A stretch of DNA of 64,000 nucleotides. Source: Eriocheir sinensis. Taxonomy: Eukaryota > Arthropoda > Malacostraca > Decapoda > Varunidae. The notes under the pieces are model-generated. The model saw only the letters and a program-made list of their open reading frames with translations. It did not search any database and had not been told where the DNA came from. This document shows positions 1 through 13,399 of the stretch, in pieces (the stretch's first letter is position 1; the number at the start of each line of letters is the position of its first letter). The stretch covers positions 62,001-126,000 of the forward strand of contig NW_026110552.1 of NCBI RefSeq assembly GCF_024679095.1, read 5' to 3'. Position numbers and translations under genes: made by a program.

Positions 1-555
1 TATGAAAATAAAGAAGCAAAATACCCATAAAATAACGCATTTTTTTTATTTATAAAAATATATATACCAAAATACACATCAAAAAATTAAATTTGTATTA
101 AAATAAATATACAAAATGCACATACAATAAGGTAAATTTTGTATTGAAATAGATATATAAAATACATGTAAATTTGTTTCAAAATATATACGAATACACA
201 TAAAATAACGTAGATTTCTATAAAATATATATACAAATACACATAAATGAAGTAAATACGTATAAAATGTATACAAAATACTCATAAAATAATGTAAGTT
301 CGTATCAAAATAAATAAACAAAATACCAATAAAATAATGTGTATTTGTATTAATATAAATATACAAAATACACATAAAATAACGTAAATTTATATAAAAC
401 TATATACAAAAATACACAGAAGTAATTAAATTCGTATGAAAATAGATATACAAAATACAGATAAAATAAGCTAAATTTGAATTGAAATATATATACAAAA
501 TACATAAAATAATGTAGATTTGTATCAAAATATTTATAAAAATACATATAATAAC
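1..555 (-). repeat. Satellite block 1, reversed
   Basis: The top strand is A-rich (motifs AAAATACACATAAAATAA and CGTAGATTTCTATA), so the array runs on the minus strand. The block enters from outside the window and ends in AACGAAAATT before GATACGATTTTACATTATTC. It is a near copy of 52412-52983, including the same switch at its right end. Confidence 0.9.
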
Positions 556-2331
556 GAAAATTTTGATACGATTTTACATTATTCTATTTGTTTTTTGTAT
601 ATTTTTTTTATACATGTTTACATTATTTAATGTGTATTTTGTATATATATTTCATACAAATTTACGTTATTATAAGTGTATTTGTTTATATATTTTCTTT
701 CAAATTTACATTATTTTATGTGTATTTTGTATATGTATTTCAATACAAATTAACCTAATTTTATGTGTATTTTCTATATTTCTTTTCATACAAATTTAAA
801 TTATTTTTGTGTATTTTTGTATATAGTTTTATACAAATTTAGGTTATTTTATGTACGCATTTACATTATTTAATGTGTGTTTTGTATATATTTTTATTAA
901 TAGTTACTTTATTTTACGCTCATTTTTAGACATATATTTTTATAGAAATTAGCGTTATTTTATAAGTATTTGTATATGTTTTCTCATACAAATTTACATT
1001 ATTTTATTGATATTTTGTTTATTTAGTTTGATACGAATTAAATGATTATATGTGTATTTTGTACATATTTTTTAATACGTATTTACATTACTTAATATGT
1101 ATTTTGTTTATATATTTTTAAACAAATTTACGTTATTATATGTATTTTTATAAATATTTTGATACAAATTTACATTATTTTATGTATTTTGTATATACAT
1201 TTCAATTCAAATTTAGCTTATTTTATCTGTATTTGGATATCTATTTTCATACGAATTTAATTACTTCTGTGTATTTTTGTATATAGTTTTATATAAATTT
1301 ACGTTATTTAATGTGTATTTTGTATATTTATATTTATTCAAATACACATTCTTTTATTGGTATTTTGTTTATTTATTTTGATACGAATTTACATTATTTT
1401 ATGTGTTTTTTGTATACATTTTTTTATACGTATTTACTTCATTTTATGTGTATTTTGTATATATATTTTTATAGAAATCTACGTTATTTTATGTGTATTC
1501 GTATATATATTTTGAAACAAATTTACATTGTTTTATATGTATTTTGCATATCTATTTCAATACAAATTTACCTTATTGTATGTGTTTTTTGTATATTTAT
1601 TTTAATACAAATTTAATTTTTTGATGTATTTTGGTATATATATTTTATAAAAAATGCGTTATTTTATGGGTATTTTGCTTATTTATTTTCATACAAGTTT
1701 ACATTATTTTATTAATATTCTGTGTATTTATTTTGATACGATTTTACATTATTCTATTTGTGTTTTGTACATATTTTTTATACAAATTTACGTTATTTTA
1801 AGTGTATTTGTTTATGTATTTCAATCAAATTTACATTATTTTATGTGTATTTTGTATATTTATTTTCATACAAATATACAAATTTAGGTGATTTTATGTG
1901 TATTTTGTATATTTATTTTCATACAAATACACATTCTTTTATTTATATTTTGTTTATTTATTTTGACTGAATTTACATTATTTAATGTGTATTTTGTATA
2001 TATATTTTATACGAATTTACATAATTTCATGTGTATTTTGTATAGTTTTAAACAAATTTATATTATTTAATGTGTATTTTGTATATATATAATTATACAA
2101 ATACACATTCTTTTATTGGTATTTTGTTTATTTATTTTGATACTAATTTACATTATTTTATGTGTATTTTGTATACATTTTTTATACGTATTTACTTAAT
2201 TTTATATATATTTTTATAGAAATCTACGTTATTTCATGTGTATTCGTATATATATTTTGAAACAAATTTACATTGTTTATATGTATTTTGCATATCTATT
2301 TTTGTGTATTCTGAATTTATTTTTGTTATTC
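556..2331 (+). repeat. Satellite block 2, forward
   Basis: The T-rich strand is on top. It carries extended-HOR monomers (ATGTACGCATTTACATTA near 850, GAATTAAATGATTATATGTG at about 1036) and then the short-HOR series from ACACATTCTTTTATTGG near 1345. The first 550 bp matches 52984-53515. The part after about 1270 matches 22730-23832. Confidence 0.9.
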
Positions 2332-3232
2332 ATAGAATAATGTAAAATCGTATCAGAATAGGTACACAGAATATCAATAAAATAATTTAAATTTGTATGA
2401 AAATAAAGATGCAAAATACCCATGAGATAAAGCATTTTTTTTTAAATACATATTCAAAAATACACATAGAATAATTAAATTTGTATTAAAATTAATATAC
2501 AAAATGCACACATACAATAAGGTAAATTTGAATTGAAAAAAAAAATGCAAAATACAAATAAAACTGTAAATTTGTTTCAAAATATATATACGAATACACA
2601 TAAAATAACGTAGATTTCTATAGAAATATATATACAAAATACACATGAAATTATGTAAATACGTATAAAAATATATATATAAAATACATATTAAGTAATG
2701 TAAATTCGTGACAAAATAAATAAATAAACAAAATATCATGAAAAGAATGTATTTATATGAAAATAAATAATAGATAATAAATTTGTATGTAATATATATG
2801 CAAGATATTAAATAATGTAATATGTATAAAAATATATACAAAAACAAATAGAATAATAAAATCAAAATAAATACGTATCAAAATAAAATAAATTTATATT
2901 AATAAAGATATAATGTAAATTTCTTGAAAATAAATATAAAATACACATAAAATATTTACATAAATATATATTGAAATAAAATACAAAAATACAATAAGGT
3001 AAACTTCTGTTGAAAGAGATATGCAAAATACATATAAAAAATTGTAAATTTGTTTCAAAATATATATACGAACCCACATAAAATAACGTAGATTTCAATA
3101 AAAATATATATACAAAATACACATAAAATTAGGTAAATACATATAATAAAAATGTAAACAAAATACACATAAAATAATATAAATTCGAAACAAAATAAAT
3201 AAACAAAATACCAATAAAAGAATGTGTATTTG
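2332..3232 (-). repeat. Satellite block 3, reversed, partly degenerate
   Basis: It begins after TTTATTTTTGTTATTCATA and reads A-rich. The stretch to about 2850 is a direct relative of 23833-24360, sharing AATAAATAATAGATAATAAA and TGTAATATATATGCAAGATA. From about 2860 to 3010 the monomers are shortened and irregular, the most degraded patch I noticed. Confidence 0.85.
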
Positions 3233-5446
3233 TTCTGTGTATTTTTGTATATAGTTTTATACAAATTTACGATATTTTATGTGTATTTTGTATATTTATA
3301 TTTATACAAATACACATTCTTTTACTGGTATTTTGTTTATTTATTTTGATACGATTTTTATGTGTATTTTGCATTCATTTTTTAATACGTATTTACATTA
3401 TTTAATGTGTATTTTGTATATATTTTTATAGAAATCAACGTTATTTTATGTGTATTCGTATATATATTTTGAAACAAATTTACATTGTTTTTATGTATTT
3501 TGCATATCTATTTCAATACAAATTTACCTTACAGTATGTGCATTTTTTATATTTATTTTAATACAAATTTTAATATTTTATGAGTATTTTGGTATATATA
3601 TTTTTTTTTAAAATGCGTTATTTTATGGCTATATTGCATCTTTATTTTTATACAAATTTACATTATTTTATTAATATTCTGAGTATTTATTTTTGATACG
3701 ATTTTACATTATTCTATTTGTGTTTTGTATATATTTTTTTTATACATATTTACATTATTTAATTAGTATTTTGTATATATATTTGATACAAATTTACGTT
3801 ATTTTAAGTGTATATGTTTATATATTTTCATTCAAATTTCCATTATTTTATGTTTACTTTGTATATGTATTTTAATACAAATTTACCTAATTTTATGTGT
3901 ATTTTGTATATTTATTTTCATACAAATTTAAGTTATTTTGTGTATTTTGTATATATTTTTATACACAAATGTTATTTTATGAGTATTTTGTATATCTATT
4001 TTCATACAAATACACATTCTTTTATTGATATTTTGTTTATTTATTTTGACTAGAATTTAAATTATTTAATGTGTATTTTGTATATATATTTTTATACGTA
4101 TTTACATCATTTCATGTGTATTTTGTACATATATTTCTATAGAAATCTACGTTATATTATGTGTATTCGTATATAGATTTTTAAACAAATTTACACTTTT
4201 ATGTGTATTTTGAATATTTTTTCAATACAAATTTACCTTATTGTATATGTATTTTGTATATTAATTTTAATACAAATTTAATTATTCTATGTTTATTTTT
4301 GTATATGTATTTTTAAATAAATATGCTTTATTTTATGGGTATTTTGCATCTTTATTTTCATACAAAATTACATTATTTTATTGATATTCTGTGTATTTAT
4401 TTTGATACGATTTTACATTATTCTATGTGTATTTTGTATATATTTTTCATTTAATTTAGCTTATTTTATGTGTATTTTGTATATCTATTTATTTTAATAC
4501 AAAATCAAATATTTTATGTTTTTTCGTATATATATTTTTATAAAAAATGCGTTATTTTATGGGTATTTTGCATCTTAATTTTCATACAAATTTACATTAT
4601 TTTATTAATATTTTCTGTATTTATTTTGATACGATTTTACATTATTTTATTTGTGTTTAGTATAAGTTTTTTTATACATATTTACATTATTTAATGTGTT
4701 TTTTGTATATATATTTGATACAAATTTACGTTATTTTAAGTCTAAATGTTTATATATTTTCATTCAAATTTACATTATTTTATGTGTATTTTGAATATGT
4801 ATTTCAATACAAATTTACCTAATTTTATATGTTTTTTTGTATATTTATTTTCATACAAGTTTAAATTATTTTTGTGTATTTTTGTTTATAGTTTTATACA
4901 AATTTAGGTTATTTTATGTGTATTTTGTATATCTATTTTCATGATATTTTTCATGATATTTTGTTTATTTATTTTGACACGAATTAACATTATTTAATGT
5001 GTATTTTGTATATATATTTTTATACGTATTTACATTATTTCAAGTGTATTTTGTATATATATTTCTATAGAAATCTGCGTTATTTTATGTGTATTCGTAT
5101 ATATATTTTGAAACAAATTTACATTGTTTTATGTGTATTTTGCATATTTTTTCAATAAAAATTTACCTTATTGTATGTGCATTTTGTATATTAATTTTAA
5201 TACAAATTTGATTAATCTATGTGTATTTTTGTATATGTATTTTTATATAAATATGCTTTATTTTATTAGTATTTTGCATCTTTATTTTCATACAAATTTA
5301 CATTATTTTATTGATATTCTGTGTATTTATTTTAATATGATTTTACATTATTCTATGTGTATTTTGTATATATATTTTATATAAAATGTATTTGTTTTCA
5401 TTTCATACAAATCTACATTATTTTATGTATTTTTGTACATGTATAC
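3233..5446 (+). repeat. Satellite block 4, forward
   Basis: It opens with TCTGTGTATTTTTGTATATA directly after an A-rich monomer. It contains several short-HOR rounds (ACACATTCTTTTACTGG near 3312, ACACATTCTTTTATTGA near 4012). From about 3400 on it is an inverted copy of 25817-27865, sharing private variants such as ATAGAAATCAACG and CTTACAGTATGTG. Confidence 0.9.
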
Positions 5447-6489
5447 ACATAAAATATTTAAATTTGTATTGAAATAAATATACAAAATGCACATACAATA
5501 AGGTAAACTTCTATTGAAAGAGATATGCAAAAGTGCATATAAAACAATGTAAATTTGTTTCAAAATATATATACGAATACACATAAAATAACGTAGATTT
5601 CTATAAAAATATATATACAAAATTCACATAAAATTAAGTAAATACGTATAAAAAAATGTAAACAAAATACACATAAAATAATGTAAACTCGAAACAAAAT
5701 AAATAAACAAAATACCAATAAAAGAATGTGTATTTGTATAAATATAAATGTACAAAATACACATACAAAATAAACATAAAATAAGGTAAATTTGTAATGA
5801 AATATATGTACAAAATACACATAAAATAATGTAAATTTATATGAAAATATATATACAAATACACATAAAATACCATGAATTTGTATAAAATTATATATTC
5901 AAAATAAATATTAAATAATGTAAATGCGTATAAAAATATATATACAAAGTACATATAAAATAATGTAAATTCGTATCAATATAAATCAACAAAATAGCAA
6001 TAAAATAATATATATTTGAATGAAAATAGATTTACAAAATACACATAACATAACTAAAATTTGTATTGAAATATATTCAAAAATACATAAAAATAATTTG
6101 AGTTTGTATGAAAATAGATATTCAAAATACATATAAAACTAGGGAAATTTCTTTTGAAATATATATACAAAATACCCATAAAATATTGTAAATTTGTGTC
6201 AAAATATATAAACAAATACACATAAAATAAATTAAAATAACGTAAATATGTATCAAATATATATACAAAAAACAACTTAAATAATGTAAATATGTATGAA
6301 AATATATATACTAAACACAAATAAAATAATGTAAAATCGTATCAAAATAAATACAGAAAATATTAATAAAATAATGTAAATTTGTATGAAAATTAAGATG
6401 CAAAATACCCATAAAATAACGCATTTTTTATAAAAATATATATACGAAAAAACATAAAATATTTGATTTTGTATTAAAATAAATAGATA
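5447..6489 (-). repeat. Satellite block 5, reversed
   Basis: It starts at the switch GTACATGTATACACATAAAA and is A-rich to 6489. It is the inverted counterpart of 24765-25816; both ends coincide with switches in that copy. It holds the HOR variant reading ACTTCTATTGAAAGAGATAT. Confidence 0.9.
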
Positions 6490-7433
6490 TACATTCTTTT
6501 ATTGGTATTTTGTTTATTTATTTTGTTTCGAATTTACATTATTTTATGTGTATTTTGTTTACATTTTTTTATACGTATTTACTTAATTTTATGTGTATTT
6601 TGTATATATATATTTATAGAAATCTACGTTATTTTATGTGTATTCGTATATATATTTTGAAGCAAATTTACATTGTTTTATATGTATTTTAGCATATTTC
6701 TTTCAATAGAAGTTTACCTTATTGTATGTGCATTTTGTATATTTATTTCAATACAAATTTAAATATTTTATGTGTATTTAGGTATATATATTTTATAAAA
6801 ATGCGCTATGTGATGGGAATTGTGCATCTTTATTGTCCTAAAACTTTACATACTTTTATTAATAAACGGTGTATTTATTTAGATACGATTTTACATTATT
6901 CTATTTGTTTTTTGTATATATATTTTTTTATACATATTTACATTATTTAAATGTATCTTGCATATATATTACATACAAATTTATTATCTATTATTTATTT
7001 TCATACAAATACACATTCTTTTCATGATATTTTGTTTATTTATTTTGTCACGAATTTACATTACTTAATATGTATTTTATATATATATTTTTATACGTAT
7101 TTACATAATTTCATGTGTATTTTGTATATATATTTCTATAGAAATCTACGTTATTTTATGTGTATTCGTATATATATTTTGAAACAAATTTACACTGTTT
7201 TATTTGTATTTTGCGTTTTTTTTCAATACAAATTTACCTTATTGTATGTGTGCATTTTGCATATTAATTTTAATACAAATTTAATTATTCTATGTGTATT
7301 TTTGTATATGTATTTTTGAAAAAAAATATGCTTTATCTTATGGGTATTTTGAATCTTTATTTTCATACAAATTTAAATTATTTTATTGATATTCTGTGTA
7401 CTTATTTTGATACGATTTTACATTATTCTATGT
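6490..7433 (+). repeat. Satellite block 6, forward
   Basis: The T-rich strand is on top from ATACATTCTTTTATTGGTAT to ACATTATTCTATGTATAACA. The inverted copy is 23833-24764. Its second half contains TTATCTATTATTTATTTTC, a truncated monomer also seen inverted at 24260, 11500, 9715 and 8690. Confidence 0.9.
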
Positions 7434-10400
7434 ATAACAAAAATAAATACATACACAAAAATAGATATGCAAAATACATATAAACAATGTAAATTTGTTT
7501 CAAAATATATATACGAATACACATGAAATAAGATAGATTTCTATAAAAATATATATACAAAAAACACATAAAATTAAGTAAATACGTATAAAAAATGTAT
7601 ACAAAATACACATAAAATAATGTAAATTAGTATCAAAATAAATAAACAAAATACCAATAAAACAATGTGTATTTGTATAAATATATAAATACAAAATACA
7701 CATTAAATAATATAAATTTGTTTAAAACTATACAAAATACACATGAAATGATGTAAATACGTATAAAAATATATATACAAAATACACATTAAATAATGTA
7801 AATTCGCGTCAGAATAAATAAACAAAATATCAATTAAAGAATGTGTATTTGTATGAAAATAGATATACAAAATACACATAAAATAACCTAAATTTGTATC
7901 AAACTATATACAAAAATAAACAACAATATTTTAAATTTGTATGAAAATAAATATACAAAATACACATAAATTTAGGTAAATTTGTATTGAAATACATACA
8001 CAAAATACACATAAAATAATGTAAATTTGAATGAAAATACATAAACAAATACACTTAAAATAACGTAAATTTGTATAAAAAAATATGTACAAAACACAAA
8101 TAGAATAATGTAAAATCGTATCAAAATAAATACACAGAATATTAATAAAATAATGTAAATTTGTATGAAAATAAAGAAGCAAAATACCCATAAAATAACG
8201 CATTTATAAAAATATATATACCAAAATACACATCAAAAAATTAAATTTGTATTAAAATAAATATACAAAAAACACATATAATAAGGTAAATTTGTATTGA
8301 AATAGATATGCAAAATACACATAAAACAATGTAAATTTGTTTCAAAATATATATACGAATACACATAAAATAACGTAGATTTCTATAAAAATATATATAC
8401 AAAATACATTTTATGTATTGTATGTATTGAAAGAGATATTTTATTTATTGAAAGAGATATTCAAAAATACATATAAAACAATGTAAATCTGTTTCAAAAT
8501 ATATATATACGAATACACATAAAATAAAGTAGATTTCTATAGAAATATATATACAAAATACATATGAAATTATGTAAATACGTATAAATATATATATACA
8601 AAATACATATCAAATAATGTAAATTCGTGTCAAAATAAATAAACAAAATATCATGAAAAGAATGTGTTTTTGTATGAAAATAGATAATAGATAATAAATT
8701 TGTATAAAATATATATGCAAGATACACATTAAATAATGTAAATATGTATAAAAAAGTATATAAAAAAAAAAATAGAATAATGTAACATCGTATCAAAATA
8801 AATACACCGAATATTAATAAAATAATGTAAATTTGTATGAAAATAAAGATGCAAAATTCCCATAAAATAGCGCATTTCTTATAAAAATATATATACCAAA
8901 ATACACATAAAATATTTGAATTTGCATTGAAATAAATATAGAAAATGCACATACAATAAGGTAAATTTGTATTGAAAGAGATATGCAAAAATACATATAA
9001 AACAATGTAAATTTGTTTCAAAATATATATACGAATACAAATAAAAAAACGTAGATTTCTATAAAAATATATATACAAAATACATATAAAATTAAGTAAG
9101 TAAGTATAAAAAAATGTATACAAAATACACATAAAATAATGTATTTTCGAATTAAAATAAATGTAAATTTGAATGAAAATATAAAAACAAATACACTTAA
9201 AATAACGTAAATTTGTATAAAATATATAAGCAAGATACACATTAAATAATGTAAATGTGTATAAAAAAATATATACAAAAAACAAATAGAATAATGTAAA
9301 ATCGTATCAAAATAAATACACAGAATATCAATAAAATAATGTAAATTTGTATGAAAATAAAGATGCAAAATTCCCAAAAATTATCGCATTTTTTATAAAA
9401 ATATATATACCAAAATACACATAAAATATTTAAATTTGTATTGAAATAAATATACAAAATGCATATACAGTAAGGTAAATTTGTATTAAAAGAGATATTC
9501 AAAAATACATATAAAACAATGTAAATTTGTTTCAATATATATCTACGAATACACAAAATAAAGTAGATTTCTATAGAAATATATATACAAAATACATATG
9601 AAATTATGTAAATACGTATAAAAATATATATACAAAATACATATCAAATAATGTAAATTCGTGTCAAAATAAATAAACAAAATATCATGAAAAGAATGTG
9701 TATTTGTATGAAAATAGATAATAGATAATAAATTTGTATAAAATATATATGCAAGATACACATTAAATAATGTAAATATGTATAAAAAGTATATACAAAA
9801 ACAAATAGAATAATGTAAATTGTATCAAAATAAATACACGAATATTAATAAAATAATGTAAATTTGTATGAAAATAAAGATGCAAATTCTAAATAATAGC
9901 GCATTTCTCATAAAAGTATATATATCAAAATACACATAAAATATTTAAATTTGCATTGAAATAAATATACAAAATGCACATACAATAAGGTAAATTTGTA
10001 TTGAAAGAGATATGCAAAAATACATATAAAACAATGTAAATTTGTTTCAAAATATATATACGAATACAAATAAAAAAACATAGATTTCTATAAAAATATA
10101 TACAAAATACACATAAAATTAAGTAAATACGTATAAAAAAATGTGTATTTGTAAAAATATAAATATACAAAATACACATAAAATATCGTAAATTTATTTA
10201 AAATATATATACAATATATATACAAAATACAGCTAAAATAAGCTAAATTTGAATTGAAATGTACATACAAAATACATAAAATAATGTAAATCTGTATCAA
10301 AAAGTAATTAAATTTTTAGGAAAATATATATACAAAATTCACATAAAATATCGTAAATTTGTATAAAACTATATACAAAAATACACAGAAGTTATTAAAT

Positions 10401-12217
10401 TTGTATGAAAATATATATACAAAATACAGCTAAAATAAGCTAAATTTGAATTGAAATGTACATACAAAATACATAAAATAATGTAAATCTGTATCAAAAT
10501 ATTTATACAAATACATATAATAACGTAGATTTGTTTAAAAATATATAAACAAAATACACATTAAGTAATGTAAATACGTATAAAAAATATGTACAAAATA
10601 CACATATAATCATGTAATTCGTATCAAAATAAATAAACAAAATAGCAATAAAATAATGTAAATTTGTATGAGAAAACATATACAAATAACGCAAATTTCT
10701 ATAAAAATATAATGTACAAAAGTGCACATAAAATAAAGTAAATTTGCAAAAAAATATATATACAAAACACACACTAAATAATGTAAATGCGTACATAAAA
10801 TAACCTAAATTTGTATAAAACTATATACAAAAATAGACAAAAATAATATTAATTTGTTTGAAAAGAAATATACAAAATACACATAAAACTAGGTAAATTT
10901 GTATTGGAATACATATACAAAATACACATCAAATAATGTAAATTTGAATGAAAATATATAAACAAATACACTTAAAATAACGTAAATTTGTATAAAATAT
11001 ATATGCAAGATACACATTAAATAATGTAAATGTGAATAAAAAATATATATACAAAAAACTAATAGAATAATGTAAAATCGTATCAAAATAAATACACAGA
11101 ATATCAATAAAATAATGTAAATTTGTATGAAAATAAATATGCAAAATTCCCAAAAATTATCGCATTTTTTATAAAAATATATTTACCAAAATACACCTAA
11201 AATATTTAAATTTGTATTGAAATAAATATACAAAATGCATATACAGTAAGGTAAATTTGTATTGAAAGAGATATTCAAAAATACATATAAAAGAATGTAA
11301 ATTTGTTTCAAAATATATATACGAATACACATAAAATAAAGTAGATTTCTATAGAAATATATATACAAAATTCATATGAAATTATGTAAATACGTATAAA
11401 AATATATATACAAAATACATATCAAATAATGTAAATTCGTGTCAACATAAATAAACAAAATATCATGAAAAGAATGTGTATTTGTATGAAAATAGATAAT
11501 AGATAATAAATTTGTATGAAATATATATGCAAGATACACATGAAATAATGTAAATATGTATAAAAAAGTATATAAAAAAAAAGAAATAGAATAATGTAAC
11601 ATCGTATCAAAATAAATACACCGAATATTAATAAAATAATGTAAATTTGTATGAAAATAAAGATGCAAAATTCCCATAAAATAGCGCATTTCTTATAAAA
11701 ATATATATACCAAAATACACATAAAATATTTAAATTTGCATTGAAATAAATATACAAAATGCACATACAATAAGGTAAATTTGTATTGAAAGAGATATGC
11801 AAAAATACATTTAAAACAATGTAAAGTTGTTTCAAAATAAATATACGAATACAAATAAAAAAAACGTAGATTTCTATAAAAATATATATACAAAATACAC
11901 ATAAAATTAAGTAAATACGTATAAAAAAAATGTATACAAAATACACATAACATAATGTAATTTCGAATTAAAATAAATGTAAATTTGAATGAAAATATAA
12001 AAACAAATACACTTAAAATAACGTAAATTTGTATAAAATATATATGCAAGATACACATTAAATAATGTAAATGTGTATAAAAAAATATATACAAAAAACA
12101 AATAGAATAATGTAAAATCGTATTAAAATAAATACACAGAATATCAATAAAATAATGTAAATTTGTATGAAAATAAAGATGCAAAATTCCCAAAAATTAT
12201 CGCATTTTTTTATAAAA
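7434..12217 (-). repeat. Satellite block 7, long reversed array
   Basis: This is a 4.8 kb A-rich array. The portion to 8407 is an inverted copy of 22870-23832. After an irregular join at 8408-8461 it becomes a regular array in which about 515-bp units of two alternating subtypes recur (markers ATAGCGCATTTCT at about 8871, 9900 and 11685; TTATCGCATTTTTT at about 9385, 11161 and 12201). Extended-HOR monomers interrupt it at about 10100-10800. Confidence 0.9.
8408..8461. repeat. Irregular join with 21-bp-spaced direct repeat
   Basis: Normal monomer order stops after AAAATACA at 8407. Two copies of TATTGAAAGAGATATT follow at 8425-8440 and 8446-8461, with short ATTTTATGTATTG filler, before regular monomers resume. 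The position coincides with the inner end of the inverted segment shared with 22870-27865. Confidence 0.75.
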
Positions 12218-12454
12218 TCTATTTTCATACAAATACACATTCTTTTATTGATATTTTGTTTATTTATTTTGACGCGAATTTTATGTGAATTTGTTTTCAT
12301 TTCATACAAATTTACATTATTTTATGTGTATTTTGTACATGTATTTAAATACAAATTTAACTAATTATATGTGTATTTTGTATATCTATTTTCATACAAA
12401 TTGAAATTTATTTTTTTGTTTTTTTGTATATATTTTTATTCAAATTTTTGTAAT
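12218..12454 (+). repeat. Satellite block 8, short forward block
   Basis: About 236 bp of T-rich monomers (TCTATTTTCATACAAATACA through TTTTTGTAATCTTATAAAA) lie between two reversed arrays. The block is the same as 35415-35650, but there the forward array continues leftward. The left switch at 12218 is thus unique to this copy. Confidence 0.85.
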
Positions 12455-13399
12455 CTTATAAAAATATATATACCAAAAAACACATAAAATATTTAAATTT
12501 GCATTGAAATAAATATACAAAATGCACATACAATAAGGTAAATTTGTATTGAAAGAGATATGCAAAAATACATATAAAAAATGTAAATTTGTTTCAAAAT
12601 ATATATACGAATTCAAATAAAAAAACGTAGATTTCTATAAAAATATATATACAAAATACACATAAAATTAAGTAAATACGTATAAAAAAATGTATACAAA
12701 ATACATATAAAATAATGTAAATTCGAATTAAAATAAATAAACAAAATACCAATAAAAGAATGTGTATTTGGATAAATATAAATATAGAAAATACACATAC
12801 AAAATAAACATAAAATAAGGTAGATTTGTAAAAAAAATATATGTACAAAATACTCAAAATAATGTAAATTTATATAAAAATATATATACAAATACTCATA
12901 AAATACCATGAATTTGTATAAAAATATATATTCAAAATAAATATTAAATAATGTAAAAGCATATAAAAAAATATATACAAAGTACATATAAAATAATGTA
13001 AATTCGTATCAATATAAATCAACAAAACACCAATAAAATAATATATATTTGAATGAAAATAAATTTACAAAATACACATAACATAACTAAAATTTGTATT
13101 AAAATATATACAAAAATACATAGAAATAATTTGAGTTTGTATGAAAATAGATATACAAAATACACATAAAACTAGGTAAATTTCTTTTGAAATGTATATA
13201 CAAAATACCCATAAAATATTGTAAATTTGTGTCAAAATATATATTCAAAATAAATATTAAATAATGTAAAAGCGTATAAAAATATATATACAAATACAGA
13301 TACAAAAATACACATCGAATAATTAAATTTGTATTAAAATTAATATACAAAATGCGTATATAATAAGGTAAATTTGTATTGAAAAAATATGCAACATAC
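12455..13399 (-). repeat. Satellite block 9, reversed
   Basis: An A-rich array from ATAAAAATATATATACCAAA to TGCAACATACACG. It is a direct near copy of 35651-36592 and is also close to part of 21340-22412. It shares the variants GTATTTGGATAAATATAAAT and CATGAATTTGTATAAAAATA. Confidence 0.9.

Larger units (their letters stand above)
3400..8407 (+). repeat. Segmental duplication S1, left arm
   Basis: About 5.0 kb that is present inverted at 22870-27865. Switches at 5447, 6490 and 7434 map to switches at 25817, 24765 and 23833; each pair of coordinates sums to about 31,260, so the arms are collinear around an axis near 15.63 kb. Private variants are shared (ATAGAAATCAACG, CTTACAGTATGTG). Confidence 0.85.

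Noticed and set aside
10500..10800. A block-boundary candidate because monomers look unusual (ATGTACGCATTT and GCAAATTTCTATAAAAATAT types)
   Set aside because: These are ordinary extended-HOR monomers in reversed orientation, also present at 19200-19420, 28600-28800 (inverted) and 47650-47850.
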